From Oryzias latipes (taxonomy: Eukaryota > Chordata > Actinopteri > Beloniformes > Adrianichthyidae), in NCBI RefSeq assembly GCF_002234675.1, contig NC_019859.2, forward strand, positions 15,487,002 to 15,551,001: a stretch of 64,000 nucleotides of DNA. Reading direction: 5' to 3'. Shown piece after piece: positions 22,275-36,100 of the stretch. A program made the translations under genes and the position numbers. The notes under the pieces are model-generated. The model had not been told where the DNA came from. It was given only the letters and a program-made list of their open reading frames with translations, and did not search any database. Position 1 is the first letter of the stretch, and each line of letters opens with the position of its first letter.

Positions 22275-22590
22275 AAAAATCGTTTTTGGGACATAGTTTC
22301 TGCAGAGTGGCAGGAGTTCATTAGAAATTCGCCTCTGAGTTGTGGATGGGACCGTTAGGTATGGAGCAACTCCTCCCCCTCTCCGATGCAGGGAGCTTGT
22401 GGCTGGCCAGTGCATTTTCCACAAATATGTTCTTGTTCAAACAGCATTTTTTTTGTTTGTTTGTTCCTGATTCCTAACGATTTCAATAAAGAAATACTCA
22501 GAAATGCAATTTTTAAGATTAATTTTCTTTATGAATGTCCATCATCATCAGAAAATAACCACATGAACACGTTAAAAACACCAAAAACAC
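22275..22590 (+). mobile_element. TTAA-type DNA element, copy D
   Basis: Contains ACATAGTTTCTGCAGAGTGG, TTCGCCTCTGAGTTGTGGAT and CAATAAAGAAATACTCAGAA, as in copy A. Its middle section is deleted. Confidence 0.65.
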
Positions 22591-23274
22591 AATTTTTGCC
22601 TGCCTGCCTGCAGGAAAAGATATGCTTGGTTTGCAGATTTTTTTGGGAGCATGTTTGTTTGAAACCTATGGATCGAATGGGTTTAACTTCACCAGCTGCC
22701 ATGGTCATGATTATGTTTGTTTTATTTGAGCCTTTGAGCTCACATACACACAAACCAGTGTCGTAAACCCTCTGGTGTTTTCTTGACACACTGCAGCTGT
22801 GGACCATTTCACGTGTGGCGTCTTCTGAACCGCCCTAAAAAAGGTGGGATTTTGGTACCACCAACCTGACCGTCCCGAATGTTGGATACAACATAAACAA
22901 ATCACAGTTGCAGTGCTGCAGCATAACGTGAGCAGGAGGAACTGGAAGGCCAAGACGTCTGCACACGGACAGTTATCCAGGCTCTGACATTTGTGCTACT
23001 AAGAAGCAGGATCACAAGGCTGAAACAGTGAAGGGTGTTGCTCAGCTTTGAATGCACAGTAACACTCTCAGGTTTAGGAGATGTGTCAGAAGCACATTGC
23101 TGAATTAGGCATGACTGCATTATTTAGGTGGACGTGACCGATTGCACGTACAACTGAATTTTAAAAGGCAAGGATGCTTAATGGCAAAGAAAAATGATGG
23201 ATCTGACTAAAAAAGTCCAGCCAACTTTTTTGGCTAAAGATGTGTGCTAATTTGAGGCAGAATTTCACATCTTT

Positions 23275-24271
23275 ACAAAATCCTGAAGCGTGTCCATAGC
23301 TCCTCATTGTGTGCTAAACATGGATTGATTCAATGTAAAGTTTTGCACCGAACACACTGGACTAAATCTCGACTCTCTCGGATATACCCAGATATTAATC
23401 CTGAATGCGATCGTTGTCACCACTCCCCCGCCTCTTCTACTCATATGTTTTGGTCATGTCCATCACTTGCACAATACTGGACTAACGTCTTCGGATTCTT
23501 ATCGCAGACCCTCAAATTGCCCCTCAAACCTGAGCCGTTAACTGCCTTGTTTGGGGTCATCCCCAATATGACAAACTTGCCAACACTACAATCTGATTTT
23601 GTGGCATTTCTTACTTTTTTGGCAAGACGCAGGATTTTGTTGTGTTGGAAGTCTCCCTGTCCTCCTACGCTAGAAATCTGGATCAAGGATGTTTTGCACT
23701 ATAGTAAACTTGAAAAGATTAAGTTTACTCTACGTGGTGCCACGGGCAAGTTCTTTAAAATTTGGCAACCCTTTTTTGGACATGTTAACACCTTACAATC
23801 ACGTAACATACCCACCTAGCTGGCTCTCATTTTCCTAAAAAATATACTTTTAGGTATTTCGATTATTTCGTTTGCGCTCACTCATTTTTACTTTAAAATA
23901 TCACTGACCTGAACTATTTGTTCTCTATTTATGAAGACCCTTTTTATGTATTTTTTTTTTTTGTGTGTGTTCTAATGCTTTACACATCTCCTATTCGTGA
24001 TCCCTGGAGAGTTTCTTTTGATATATCACACATGTTGTGCTGCCATTTTATTTTCTTAATTTTAATGATTCATTACTATTATTGTAAGTCTTTGGTGTAT
24101 ATTAGGCTTAGTGATGGGATGTGTATTGCCTTTCTGTTTGGTTTTTTTTTTTTTTTTGCTTTTGTTCTAGGTTTCAATGGGGGGGAGGGAAAAAAAAGTG
24201 TAATCATTGTTGTTATCATGTGTTTACTATTGCTGCTCTAAAATCCAATAAAAACAATTTTGAAAAAAAAA
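23275..24271 (+). mobile_element. 5'-truncated L1-clade LINE with perfect target duplication
   Basis: Flanked by identical 16-bp repeats AGAATTTCACATCTTT at 23259-23274 and 24272-24287. It begins inside ORF2 and ends with AATAAA at 24247-24252 and a short A tail. Truncation, poly(A) and target duplication together show target-primed reverse transcription. The intact duplication and open reading frame indicate a fairly young insertion. Confidence 0.92.
23307..23819 (+). pseudogene. L1 ORF2 C-terminal fragment
   Basis: 170 codons open to the element's natural stop. The sequence shows the C-terminal cysteine motif CDRCHHSPASSTHMFWSC, then PSLAQYW, as in L1-type ORF2 proteins after the reverse transcriptase. 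The endonuclease and polymerase domains are missing because the copy is 5'-truncated, so it is not a host gene. Confidence 0.85.
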
Positions 24272-24287
24272 AGAATTTCACATCTTT

Positions 24288-25367
24288 TAATCACCCAGAA
24301 CATGCCCGAACACATAAATGCTTCATTCCTCCTTTTAAAAGGTCTTAACAGCCAGAGTGAGTGTCCTTCCTTGCTGTGCCATGCTTATTTATGGAAGGAC
24401 TGCAGGGCAAAGAGCTAGCTCAAGGCTGATTGAGGTTCCTGCTCACAGATGAGTGTATACGTAAAATATTAATAAAAGATTGAATAGAAAGGTTCAGAAA
24501 TGACAGCTTGAAGTTGGAGGAGCTTGTGAGTCTGAGCTGAAGTGAGTCAAAAACTGACCAAAGCATTTTAGAAATGTCATACCTTAATTATGTGGGGCAA
24601 TATTTCACCAGTTTTTGCGCTAAAAAAAGAGTTTTAGGTAGAGATCATGTGATAGATGTGATTCCACCCATTGGTGGGAACACGCCGACTCACCCGTCAG
24701 GACAAATATTTTCCCTTCAACAGTTCCCTGCTATTTCATTGGTGTGTCACTAATTATGAAACACAGGATGCTTCAGTAATGGAGTTGTGATAGAACATGA
24801 CCAGTACCTTAACTGACTAAAGCAGTTTGTGTCAGAGTCAACCGCTCAAACCACGCCATGTGTTGCAGCCGGATGGAAATTTTTTGAGCAGCAAGTGTGA
24901 GGCCATGGTTTAATGAGTCAGCTGTATCTTTTCATCATTGTCACGGGATTTAGCCAGTCAAGTAAGCATAAGGAGATGCCGATGACCAATCAGAGCACAC
25001 CCCTTCTGAAGCACTCTGACCCTTGTACAGTGTGAGCATAAATACTTAGGATCTTAGCATGGGAAGCTGGTTTTATTTCTTTTCTCGTCTTTCATCTGCT
25101 TTAATGGTCTCATAATTACTTGGCGCATGTTGTATTTTGGAATTCAACTGACAGAGAAAGCTAAATATTTCTGTGCACTCTTGGCCTATTTGCAGTCAGA
25201 CTGCTGTGGAACCAACATCTGTGACATGTGACAGCGACGCCAACACATCCACACACACTCAACAAACTAAGGTTTAAATGATCTGTAAGTCATAACCAAC
25301 AAATGAAGGCTCAAAATACTTTAATCTATGTGTAAGAATTAAACTGTTGACAAATAATTGTGACATT
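24288..25367. other. Gene-free spacer
   Basis: No gene or clear repeat was seen. Confidence 0.5.
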
Positions 25368-25765
25368 GTGAAAATTTTTCTGATGATGGAGGACATATAT
25401 GTTGAAATGACTCTTAAAATTCCTTTCTGAGTATTCAAATTGTAAATCACATGAGCAGTCAAAACGCAGTTTAAAAGACGGCTTGTTTGTGATGTAGTTA
25501 ATACGATTGGTGAGCCCCAGGCTCCCGTCTCCAAACTCTCAGCAACAGGAAAGGAAAGGGGGGCGGGGTTGCTCAAACCCTAAGGTCCCACCCCCAACTC
25601 AGAGGTGAATTTCTAACAAACTACTGCTGCTCTGCAGAAACAATGTCCTAGAAAACAATACAGGTTATTTATTTATTTATTTATTTGACTAAAAACTGCA
25701 TAATCATAATTAAAAGACCACTTTTAAAATAAATCAAAAGATGATTTGAGGTGCAGTTTTCTTCC
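25368..25765 (-). mobile_element. TTAA-type DNA element, copy E
   Basis: Minus orientation. Contains TTTCTGATGATGGAGGACAT, CCCAACTCAGAGGTGAATTT, TGCTCTGCAGAAACAATGTC and AAATCAAAAGATGATTTGAG, as in copies A and I. Confidence 0.65.
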
Positions 25766-27540
25766 CCTTCTCTAAATACCCTAATAAACAACCTCTTTTA
25801 AGTGAAACAGAAATGACGGACATGAGGTTGAGGTGAACATTGCATCAATTTAAAGACATTTAAAGTGTCTGAGGTTTGGTGGTACACCTAGCGAAATTTA
25901 AGAAACAGCTTTTGGCTCAGTTGTTATCACAGACAAAAATTTGAGAAACAAGCCTTGCATGACATATACACACAAATGCAAACAGCTTCTATACACTGAA
26001 TATTTTTCTATCTCAATTCTCATTTTCACAAATATTTTCTGTTAATGTGGGGCACTGGTCTCTGACCAACCGTGGCTTGTGTGTGGAGACTCAAGATGGA
26101 AGGATGGAGACAGATGAAAAGGAGAGAAGCGACTGTGCTCATTTGGCTGCAAAGGCCAGAGGCAAGGTGCAGTGTGAGGCCTGAGCCTCAGTGATCATAG
26201 AGCATGCAGATGATAAGTCTATAAATAGAAACTGGGACAAAGGCTTTTCCCTTTCGAATAAGGCAGAAGGATCATTCGGTCTGTTGTATAGGACTAGATG
26301 TTATTACCCCTAAATATATTTTTTGATTGATGAGAATGTAAAAGGTTGACCTGTCAAAAATCTCCAAAGAAGGTTCAAAAGCAGGAGCATGATGACTGTT
26401 TGGATCATGTCACATTTTAAATTAAAAGTCACGAAGCTCAAATGTCACCTTGCAGACCGAACGATTAGCTGTTTTATCACACAAAAATATTTTAATTTAA
26501 AAAACAATGCAAAAGACAAATGATTTTGTCAAATCTTAAGGCATTCCAACACTTCAGTTTAAATGGAAAAATAACGAGTTTCTATACTCAGTAGTATGAC
26601 TCTGAACATTTGCAGTAAACGCACAAGCTAAGAAAAACCAGAACTTTTTTCTTAAAATTCCACGTCAATAAGATAGGAAACAGAACTTGTAAAACAGAAG
26701 TGACTACATGCTCAAGATGATGAATGCATGCTTACATTAAAGATCCTTGGAGGGTCGAGATCAGCTTACTTGCAGGGCTTTGCTTTAGTGCGCTGGCCTC
26801 CTGGTAGGTCAAACAAATGTTAAACCTGAGGAGACATATACCTTATGTGACTCTTCAGACCAGCTGGAGTCGGAATGTGGTTTTAAACAGAATTCGGCAC
26901 TACATCACATCAAAGTCGTCACATAGTTTCGCTCTATGATAATATTGTCTCATATTATTCAATATTGTATTACAGTTATGTGATCAAAAACAAAATTAGA
27001 ATAAAAATGTATAGGATTAGATGTAGGTCTTAGCTTTTGTGAAACATATGCAATATATTACTGGTGAAATGACAGTGTGACTTACACTATGAGTATGTAC
27101 TGGTTGCACAAATTCAAAAAATGACTTTTATGTTCTTTAAATGACGAACTTAAATGTAAATTTATTTTCTTGCGTACAGTTTTTTTTTACCTCCTTAAAA
27201 ATGTAATAAAGTTGTTCTAAATGTGAAGACATTGGTTGAAATGACCACCTGATTTTAGTCTTTATTATTGCTGTTTGTATTAGATTTACAACTTTGCTAA
27301 CCCTTATTTGTGTGAAGCTGAAATGATGGAAAATACAAGGGAGAAGGTGCTCGATATGCATAGATCATGCGATAAACAGCTCAGCTTGCAGCTGAATGTG
27401 GTTTCTGCATGGCTTGAGCTTGGTGAGCCAAATACAAGAACCTTTTTTTGTACATCACACATCAAAACGCAGCAGCACTCTGGGTATTCACACAGTCTGG
27501 AAACACTGGTATTTTAATCTATAGTATTTTTAAAAAATTC
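25766..27540. other. Gene-free spacer
   Basis: AT-rich, nothing coding recognised. Confidence 0.5.
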
Positions 27541-27925
27541 CCAGTTGTTTTTTGAATTATGACCATGTCAGTTTCAGCCAAAACCGAATAACCTGTGCTG
27601 TCCCCGCCAGTTTACAGCCCCTCACACCCCAACCTAGCATTACTAGTGGAACAAAAATGGCGAGCAACATTGGAGCTATCCAGCCGTGCAGTTTTGAGCA
27701 AGATGCCAGCTCGGACGAGAAAAGCGAAAACCTTCATGGATCTAGTCGTCTACAAGTGGACGTATCAGAATGAAGTGGAGCAGGTAGCTTGTGGCCCGCC
27801 CTGTTTATTTTCTACATCACAAATAAGCTCTTCTTCAGGCTCCTTTTTTTCATCTTATTCTTATTCACAATAATTTGAATAAAGAAAATACCCAGAAATG
27901 TGTACATTTTCTTTATATACAGTAT
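27541..27925 (+). mobile_element. TTAA-type DNA element, copy F
   Basis: Contains CAGCCCCTCACACCCCAACC, AAAATGGCGAGCAACATTGG, AGCTATCCAGCCGTGCAG and TTTGAATAAAGAAAATACCC. The middle is better preserved than in copies B and D. The short ORF resembling one in copy A reflects shared ancestry, not selection that I can show. Confidence 0.65.
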
Positions 27926-29679
27926 ATTTACAACCTAAAACAACTTCCCACCTTTGGATCGTGCATGTTTTTAGCAATTGTTTCTGTGTAACATCAATGT
28001 TCTTTCATAGTGGCAGTCTTATGCAGCTGTGCGCAAATTGCATTGCCTCATATGTTGTCGTGTAGAAGCTCTAAATTACTGGACTGATAGTTAACCCCTA
28101 TGAAACATTCTGTATTACAGTGGTTCAAACAGGGCCTACTACAGTGGTTCTCGGTGGACTTTTTACTCATCACTCTGAAAGTTACTTTCTTGTGTACCAC
28201 ATTTGAGATTTGTCGATAATAGGGTCATACATTTTCCAGAACTAATATCTTGCCATGCTTGGCAAACCACATCTGTCCTCCCATCTTCAGACATTCATAA
28301 CTTTTCCACAACTTCAGCAACTTTGACACCTTAATCGTGCTTACTGGGCATTTGATGTGAGGTTTTCTTTTAATAAAATTAAATTGAACATCTGTTTTGT
28401 AAGCTAGGGTGTGCACTCTATTCACATGGCCTTTAGTCACCTGAGTCACGAATCATGCTTGCAGACTTAACTCAACAGACACAAAAATAGATATGAAACC
28501 CAGCTTAGTTAGCAAAAAGGAAGGTTTTCTTTCTCTCCCTTTCTTTTTCTTTCTTCAGTGAGCTTCGGTTACATAAGGGAAAAAATATTAAGACACTAAA
28601 TCCATAGACAAAACCCTCATTTTCACATTTGTACAGGATAATGAGGCCATAACACACAATATTTTACAGATTTGCATTTAAAGATTCATCTAAAATATAT
28701 GATCTCCTGTTTCTTTTCAGCTTCAAAATTGAAAAAACAAACAAAAAAACAAATTTCTGATCAGATTATAACATCAAGGTCTCCCCACACTTAAATGTTA
28801 GCATTTGATGATTGTTAGGCAAAATAATAACACTCCCAGCATGCATTTAACATAAATTCTCTATAAAAGTAGATTATAATGAGCAAACATATTACTCATA
28901 ATATGCCAAATGTGTATACAGCGGAACAAAAAGCAATCAAATAACTCAAATAACTTAAATAACTCAACGCACTTACTTTTTAGAGAATATACTATATGTA
29001 ATTTTTTTTACTATCCAATGTTAGACAACTAAAACAAACAACACAATCTAATTTACTTTACAAGAATTTTGGTTCACAGTCGTAAAACATGTAATATTTT
29101 AAAAATGAATTTTTACTTCTAATTCCTTTATATGTGCTTACAAACTTTTTGATAGCATAATATTTCACTAACAAATTGCATACCCTATGATTTATTTAGA
29201 AAGCGAAATGCTTTTGGACATAATATTTTATGAGTCATGTCTGTACCACAATCTGCAAATTAAAACCTGTAACTGTGGTTATTTCTACGATGAACATCTT
29301 CAAGACAAACATTTCAAAGATTGTGTGTTTCATTTCTCCTACACTTTTGTGTGTTTTTTTCATCATAATAGGAAACCATGTTACGCCATATGCTCTTATA
29401 TATTAATTGTGATAACTTTGCAAACGTGCAGGCCTGCACAGAACTTTCACCATGACTTGGACAGGAAATTAGAAGAAGTTAAAAAAAGAGGAAGAATGAC
29501 CAATTCTCTTCCCAAAAAAACTCACGCTAACGACAGATGACGTACGGTATATGAAATATCTTGACTGAAAACATCTAGTTTACTTTATAATTTCAAAGGA
29601 AAGGCGTACACGGGGAGGTTCCAGCTTGGCCTCCAAAACAACACCCAAGTTCAGCAACTACACATTAATTTCCTTCTAA
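27926..29679. other. AT-rich spacer upstream of mxd4
   Basis: Long AT-rich stretch without a recognised gene. Composition shifts to GC-richer at about 29580, at the edge of the mxd4 promoter. Confidence 0.5.
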
Positions 29680-29868
29680 CCAATCAAATCGCTCTCTTCT
29701 GAGCATGCAGCCAATCAGCTGCGGAAAAGGTGGGCTGCTTCGGCTGTTGCTAGGGCATGCCTCTTGTGACTTTCGCAGCGTGTAGCCAATCAGATCGCAC
29801 CTAGGAGGTGTCGACCGATTCATTGGTCTAGACACGCCCAAGAGACGACGGAATACTTTTTTCATTGG
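29680..29868 (+). promoter_or_regulatory. mxd4: mxd4 promoter: five CCAAT boxes
   Basis: CCAAT occurs at 29680, 29711 and 29786, and its complement ATTGG at 29822 and 29864. Three are in the strong NF-Y context CCAATCA. The cluster ends about 200 bp before the start codon, in DNA richer in G+C than the spacer. There is no clear TATA box. The 5' UTR probably lies within 29870-30065. Confidence 0.65.
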
Positions 29869-30065
29869 ACGGAGGTACGATCACTCACTTCCCTGAGTTA
29901 GGTGCTGTTGTTACTGTAGTTTGGAGTCATCTCGACTCAGAAGTGATCATAGCAGGGCGCTCACACCGCTCTAAAAGAGTTTTTACACGGTCATTACACC
30001 ATTTTATGAACTGTACATTAGTGTAAATAGGCTATTTCTATTTTTTATATAAAGACAACAAGAAG

Positions 30066-30129
30066 ATGGAACTTAATTCTCTTTTAATTCTACTGGAGGC
30101 TGCAGAGTACTTGGAAAGAAGAGACAGAG
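30066..30129 (+). CDS. mxd4: mxd4 exon 1 (SIN3-interaction domain)
   Basis: Start ATG at 30066 in context AAGATGG. It encodes the amphipathic helix that binds the PAH2 domain of SIN3. Donor GTATTT, phase 1. Confidence 0.96.
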
Positions 30130-33100
30130 GTATTTAAACATTTGCGATTATTTGTGAGTGGAGGATGCCAGTAACAGCTAGCTTAAGTTTGTGTGTGTTG
30201 TTACGTTTTGACGTGCCCTGCCATAGTGCAGGTATGATGTCACTTCAGGCTCAGTGGGACACTATCGGGCGATGGGTCCAAGCTGTATCCTCACAGCAGC
30301 TTCCAACTGTTATTTGTCACACGTTTACGACCTAATTTTTTTTCTACAAATTGCTCAAACTTATTTCGACTGCGTGTCGAATTAGTAAACAAATATTGTA
30401 CAAAATGTCTTTAAATGGTTGTGTATCAATATTTAGCCTGCCTAACATAGATCTAACCGACTATATAGTTTACCCTCCAGTGTATTGTAATCCAATAACG
30501 ATCGATCACCCTTTTTTTATCCCTTAAAGTGACACCAAGCTGATGCATTTGTCTTTATGCCTTGTCTTTAATGCCTCGTTAATTTCGTTTTGCTGCTCCT
30601 GCAGCAAGCTATAGCATTTATGTTTGCTTTGTGTGCCAACAGAGGCAGAGCACGGTTATGCCTCTGTTTTACCATACACCAACGACTTTTCTCGAAAGAA
30701 AACGAAAACCTCTACAATGTCCAGAAAAACTCAAAACAATAGGTAAGTATTTTATTTTGGTTTTTTTTAAAAAAATTCCGGGCTTTTATTTTTTAAACTC
30801 CCGGTTTGTGTTGATGGAAACCCTCCCAGTCGCACGGTGGGTTTCCGGCCGCCAGCGTTCAGCCTTCACGGTGTTTTTTTTTTTTTCTCACGGAGCTGGG
30901 CCTGGCTCTGGTGTTTTGGTCTGTCCAATAAACAGTGCCACGCGTACACTGTCAACTCTGCAGCCTCTGCTCTGTCTCTTTCACTCTCACCTTTTACCAC
31001 CCCCACCAATCTAAAAACACAACACTTCACATGGGTTTAACCTTTTGTTTATGCAGACCCTCTGATCTGCTGCTTCCACCAAAAGCTTCAAAATGCCTTT
31101 TTTTTCTCCTCTTCATGTGGTGTCTGTGTTTAGTTTGATGTGTTTGATGTAAAGTCACATAACGCCGGGTCCTGGGCTCAGAAACCGCAGCCCTGTTTAG
31201 ATGCATTAACACTTGGTATTAAACTTGTGTTTTTTTGCACTGAACCATTGCTCCTGCAGGAAAAACAAACAAACAAAAAAAAAAACACTCGACACCTCCC
31301 ATTATTGCTGCTGCAAGAAATCCTCTGGAGTAGTATTACAATACTGTAAGTTTCAGTTTCACTTCGGCCTCGTTTTGCTTTGAGCACAGCTGCACAGCTG
31401 GTTAAAGGTCATTTAAACACCAGCAGGTTAATATTTAACTTTGAAATAAGAGAAAAAAGGAAAAAACAGACGAGCAGAAACAGGTGTAGCTGCAGATTAA
31501 TAACAACGTCTCAATAATGCAGCCTTTTCAGCTAAAAGGATGTTTTTTTCTATTGTTAGGTGTGAGAATTTTACAATAGAAAAGCTTTTATTTCGACGAA
31601 CCTCCTCCACAGAATTCAACTACTCTTAAAATATAAGGCACAGCAGTTGTTTACTTGATAATCAGACAATTTCAAATGCTAATTGCACATAATGTGCACC
31701 AATGAAATCCAAAACAGAAAGAAAATGCCCTCCTTGTGTGCATCAGTGGACCCTTCTGTTCATTATCTATGCCATTTACAGTAAACAGGCAGCTTGACAT
31801 GACTTGCACGATATGACAAAAGTGTTGTTAGAAACACCAAAATGTCGCCATTGGGCAAGAACAAAAAAATTCATTACAACCACCGTTAGGAAAGATCAGC
31901 AGGAGCGAGTGCTATGTCACCACAGGCACTTTTAAATGTGTAGTTTTGTGAAATCAAAGGTGATATTTTTAGGGCGCGGATCCCTCCGCGTTCCTTTGAT
32001 TTCTTTTCTGACACAGAAACATGCTGGGTTTGTGCGTGTGGATGTGAAAGGTATGAGTTTGTTTGTGCTTGACACATGCATACACTCTGTAACAAACAAA
32101 CCCACTGGGCTTTAGGCCCGCTTTCTCCTTCAAGTTCTTTGGATTGGCAAATACGCCAGCCAACGGCCATTTATAGGCTTTGCCAAAATGTTTAGCGTCT
32201 TTTTTTTTTTACTTTTGAGGCTCAACGCTTGCTTGGTGAATCTGTCTCTTCAGGAGCAAAATGCTTTGTTACAATGTAATAAGCATGTTCTGTGCATAGA
32301 GAAATAAGAAATCCTGATGGGGTTTCCTGAGTTACTCATAGGCTGTTGTGAAATCAGAAATGCTTCTAAAAAAGGCCTGAAATTTGATTGGCCAGCGATG
32401 CCTCGCTTCAATTCTGTCACAGAAGAAAGTGATATTAGAGTATAAATAGCACTGATGAAAAGAGAAACCCCCTCCTGCGGTTTTGACCCCGACTTCAAGG
32501 ACAGGCTTTTGATGCTGCGCATCGCAAAAAAAAAGAAAAAAAATTGGACATTAAAGTAATTTTGCATATGGGACACTCATCTTTTACATAACATGTAAAG
32601 CAGCGTGCCGATTTGCTGTCCTTACAGGTTTGCCGGGTGTCCCTCCCTCATAGTCGTTTCCTGTTCGTACTCTATGCTTTGACTTTAATGTTTCCCCAAT
32701 TTGCGCTTGTTTGAGGAGCATAACTTCCTTCATGTCCGACTCTTTGTCTGCTTTTGTAGAAAGGCACCAATGAGACACCCAGAGATTCTTCTTAGGAGGA
32801 TATTTGTGCAGACTCTCTGTTATCACAGACTCAACTGTGACTCCTCTGATAGGGCGGACAGTGCAGTGGTGTGGAGGCCCTGGGCCCGCTCCCTCCTCAA
32901 CACAGCTGTGGGAACCACTGCTTGGCGAGCACAAGGAGCTCCCAAACAGGGAAAAAGTCTGAAAAGGCCTGTTGTCCGTCTGGCTCTTTGTTGTTGCTGT
33001 TTTTGTTTGTAGCTGCTGCGGTAACCATGACGGGTGTCATGAAGGGAGAGGCTGTTTCTTATACGGACTGCAGGGCCCTCCCAGCTGCGTGTCATAATAG

Positions 33101-36100
33101 GGGCTCTCCCCGGAATAGCCCACATGCAGAGGAATTCTGCAGCGTCTCAGCCTCCAGACGTCTGAGTTTGTTTTTGTTCGCTGTCCAGGCTGCTGTTCGG
33201 TGAGCATGCAGCAATGGCCGCAGAGGGCGCATGCTGTTTGCCCGATTGTGGGGCAGATAGGGAAGAGAGCTTTTTACCCCACAGGCTTTCTTATGCTCTT
33301 AATTGCTAGACTGTTAAAAAATGCAAATGTATAATCAATCAGAAAAGGTTACGTGTTACAGATGTTGTGAATATGCTAACATGGTTAACGGTAGCGGTAT
33401 TCGACTATGTTTGGTTTTTTTTTTACGTGTAACTAACAAAGTTGGGAGGTGACAGTTCTTGTAATGTTTGTTTTAGTTGCATTAGTCTGTCTTTTTCATA
33501 TACAAAAAAGGTTGGGAGTTACAAGTATTGTGAATACGCTAACACGGCTAACGTGTAGCAGTGTCGTAATGTGTTTTTTTTTTTGTATGTGTAGCAGTGT
33601 CTGACTGTGTTTTTTTTACGTGTTACTAAGAAGGTTGGGAGTTAACACAGTCACAGTAACGTTTTCATAGCAGTATCTGTTTTTTACATGTCGCCAAAAG
33701 GGTTGGAAGTTACTAGAATTTTGAATACGCCAACATGGCTAACATGTAGCAGTTTCCTACTGTGTGTATTTTTATTTAATTTTTTTACGTGTAGCAGTGT
33801 CTGGCTGTGTTTTTTTGTTTACATGTAACTAAGAAGCATGAGAGTTAACATAGTCACAGTAACGTTTTCGTTGCAGTATCTGTTTTTTACATGTCGCCAA
33901 AAAGGTTGGAAGTTACAAGTATGGTGAATACGCTAAGGGGGCTAACATGTCGCAGTATCCGACTTTATGTCTTTTTTTTTACATGTTACGAAAAAGGTTT
34001 GGAGTGAACGTTTACAGTAACATTTTTGTAACGGTATCTGTTTTTTTACGTCTCAAAAAAGGGTTGGGAGTTACAGATGTGGTGAATATGCTAACGCGGC
34101 GAACGTTTCTAATGTGGCTAACGTGTAGCGTGTTACAAACAGGTTATGGAGTTAATGGGAATGCAGTTAATAAAGTCTGACCAACTGATGGACCTACCTC
34201 TGACTCTTTTTGTCTGCTCAATTCGCCTTATATATAACATAAGTTATAAAAAAGAACATTTATTGTCTGTGCCCCTTATAGTGCAGAAAAATGGTAATTG
34301 TCCACATTACCTTCACCAAAATTGAACTCTAGTCTTCAAAGAGCACTGGGTTTGACTTGTTATTGCTATCATAGTTGCAAGCTGTTGTCCTGATGTGGAT
34401 CATTGGGCATTAGCGTTAGACAATTTGAGAGGAGGCCCTAATTGCTTCCAATCACCCTGAGCTCCATTGTTAGCTCGCTGACTTTTAAGCTGCTCCTGGA
34501 AACGTCTTTGATGCTTTGGCCCCAAGATGCTTGTGATTTTGAACCATATACAGACAAGTCTCTAGTACCTGTGGATCAACTCCAACCTTTTATCTTTTAT
34601 CTTCATCACAGCCAATAACTCTCAGAAATGTTTTCAATGAGTCTACCTTCATTTGAAGGTCTAAAAGACACACAAAAGACAAAGGGGAGACACAGCATTT
34701 TCCACTTTTTTGTTCTTTTATTATTTTCTTTGTTACATCAAAATGTTTGATTGTTTGCATCTCCCACCTTTTGTTTAAATAAATGTAAGTATAACTTTTT
34801 AATAAATGCAATTGCTTTACTGACACTCCTCTTTCCTTGTTTCAGATCGTCACACAATGAGCTGGAGAAACACAGGTGAGTCCATATTTAAACGGCCCCT
34901 ACCTTGTGTTCAGTTGATGTGCGTCTTTGAGCTCCGACTCACTAGCCGAAACAGTCACGGCTAATTAGGGTTTTCATTTTAAAGGCACGTCAGAGATTGA
35001 AGGTCATCTTGATTCCAACGGTACTTAATTGTGTCAGAAATTAGATACGGAGACGATGTCCAAGAGCTTCACATTTATTACATCTGTTGCCATTTTTGCA
35101 ACCAATTCCCTGTCATGGAGTAATCCTAGCTACAATGACACATTACTTATCCTATGCCGTTAAGCACCTCATCCCAGCTCACATAAATGGGAATTTTTTT
35201 TATTGCGTTTTCTCATAGATGTAAAATAGACGTTAGGCTTTCATCAGCAGGGAGACGACTTCACAGATTCAGATGGTTTCCTCACGGGACAGAAAACCCC
35301 TCTGTGTGTTTGTGTGTGTGTTTAGTCAGAGCTGCCTTGCAAAGAAGGAAAAAAAAAAAAGCATTTAGGCAGCGCTTGTGAGAAACTTCCTTTAATTGGT
35401 GTTTTCGGAAACAGCTGATGCGGCTATCAGCATGTGAGTAGAGAGCTGAAATAGGCATGTTTAGTCTGCTCGTGTGACACGCTGTCACTCACGTTGAGGG
35501 CCCGGAGTTGGCTCGTCACATGTCTCGGGAGTGAGTAAGAGCGTGTGGCGCCCAGAGAAACAAGTCGGAACTTATCCCCCCCCCCCTCTTTGACTTGAGA
35601 GGCATAGATGTAGGCCAGGGATGATTACACTTACATATGTTGAGCCATAGCAGTTAACTCCCATTCAGTGATGGGTGTGGTCGATTACCAACGAAATGAC
35701 GTGCAGTCAACCTGACAAATGCCAGGAAAACCTTCCAAATTTTCTTAGCTCACTTCCTATTTCATCAGTAACCATTTCTGTAAGAGCGGGCATTCTCATC
35801 TTACCGTAGAGATGAACTACACCTGGAACTGTAAAAAAAAAGTCATGACTTAGCCCACATTCCTGCTGAATATTTAAATGGAAAAACTTGAGAAGCGTAG
35901 TTTCTGATGACAGATTATAAACTGACTGAGAAGTGTTGTGACTCCTTCAAGGTGAGTCAACCACTGTCTGAACCTGTTGGCCCTAAATTATATGGTTCAT
36001 AGCATACCTGTTGAAAACAGGAACATTCTGAACCACACGGCCACTCAGATGCATGCTCAGTTTGTAGGATTACAGGGATCCCTCGTTCATCTTTAGCTAA

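Noticed and set aside
23307..23819. A 170-codon ORF that could be a host gene
   Set aside because: It has an L1 ORF2-type cysteine motif and lies inside an insertion with target duplications and an A tail.
27552..27873. Similar short ORFs in element copies A and F that might encode a shared peptide
   Set aside because: The resemblance follows from the common repeat sequence. The frames are broken in the other copies.
32388..32448. CCAAT plus TATA arrangement in mxd4 intron 2 as an alternative promoter
   Set aside because: No coding first exon follows in a compatible frame. The motifs alone are too common.
33330..34145. Regular-looking repeats that might suggest a CRISPR array
   Set aside because: The units are long, imperfect and unevenly spaced, and this is an intron of a vertebrate gene.
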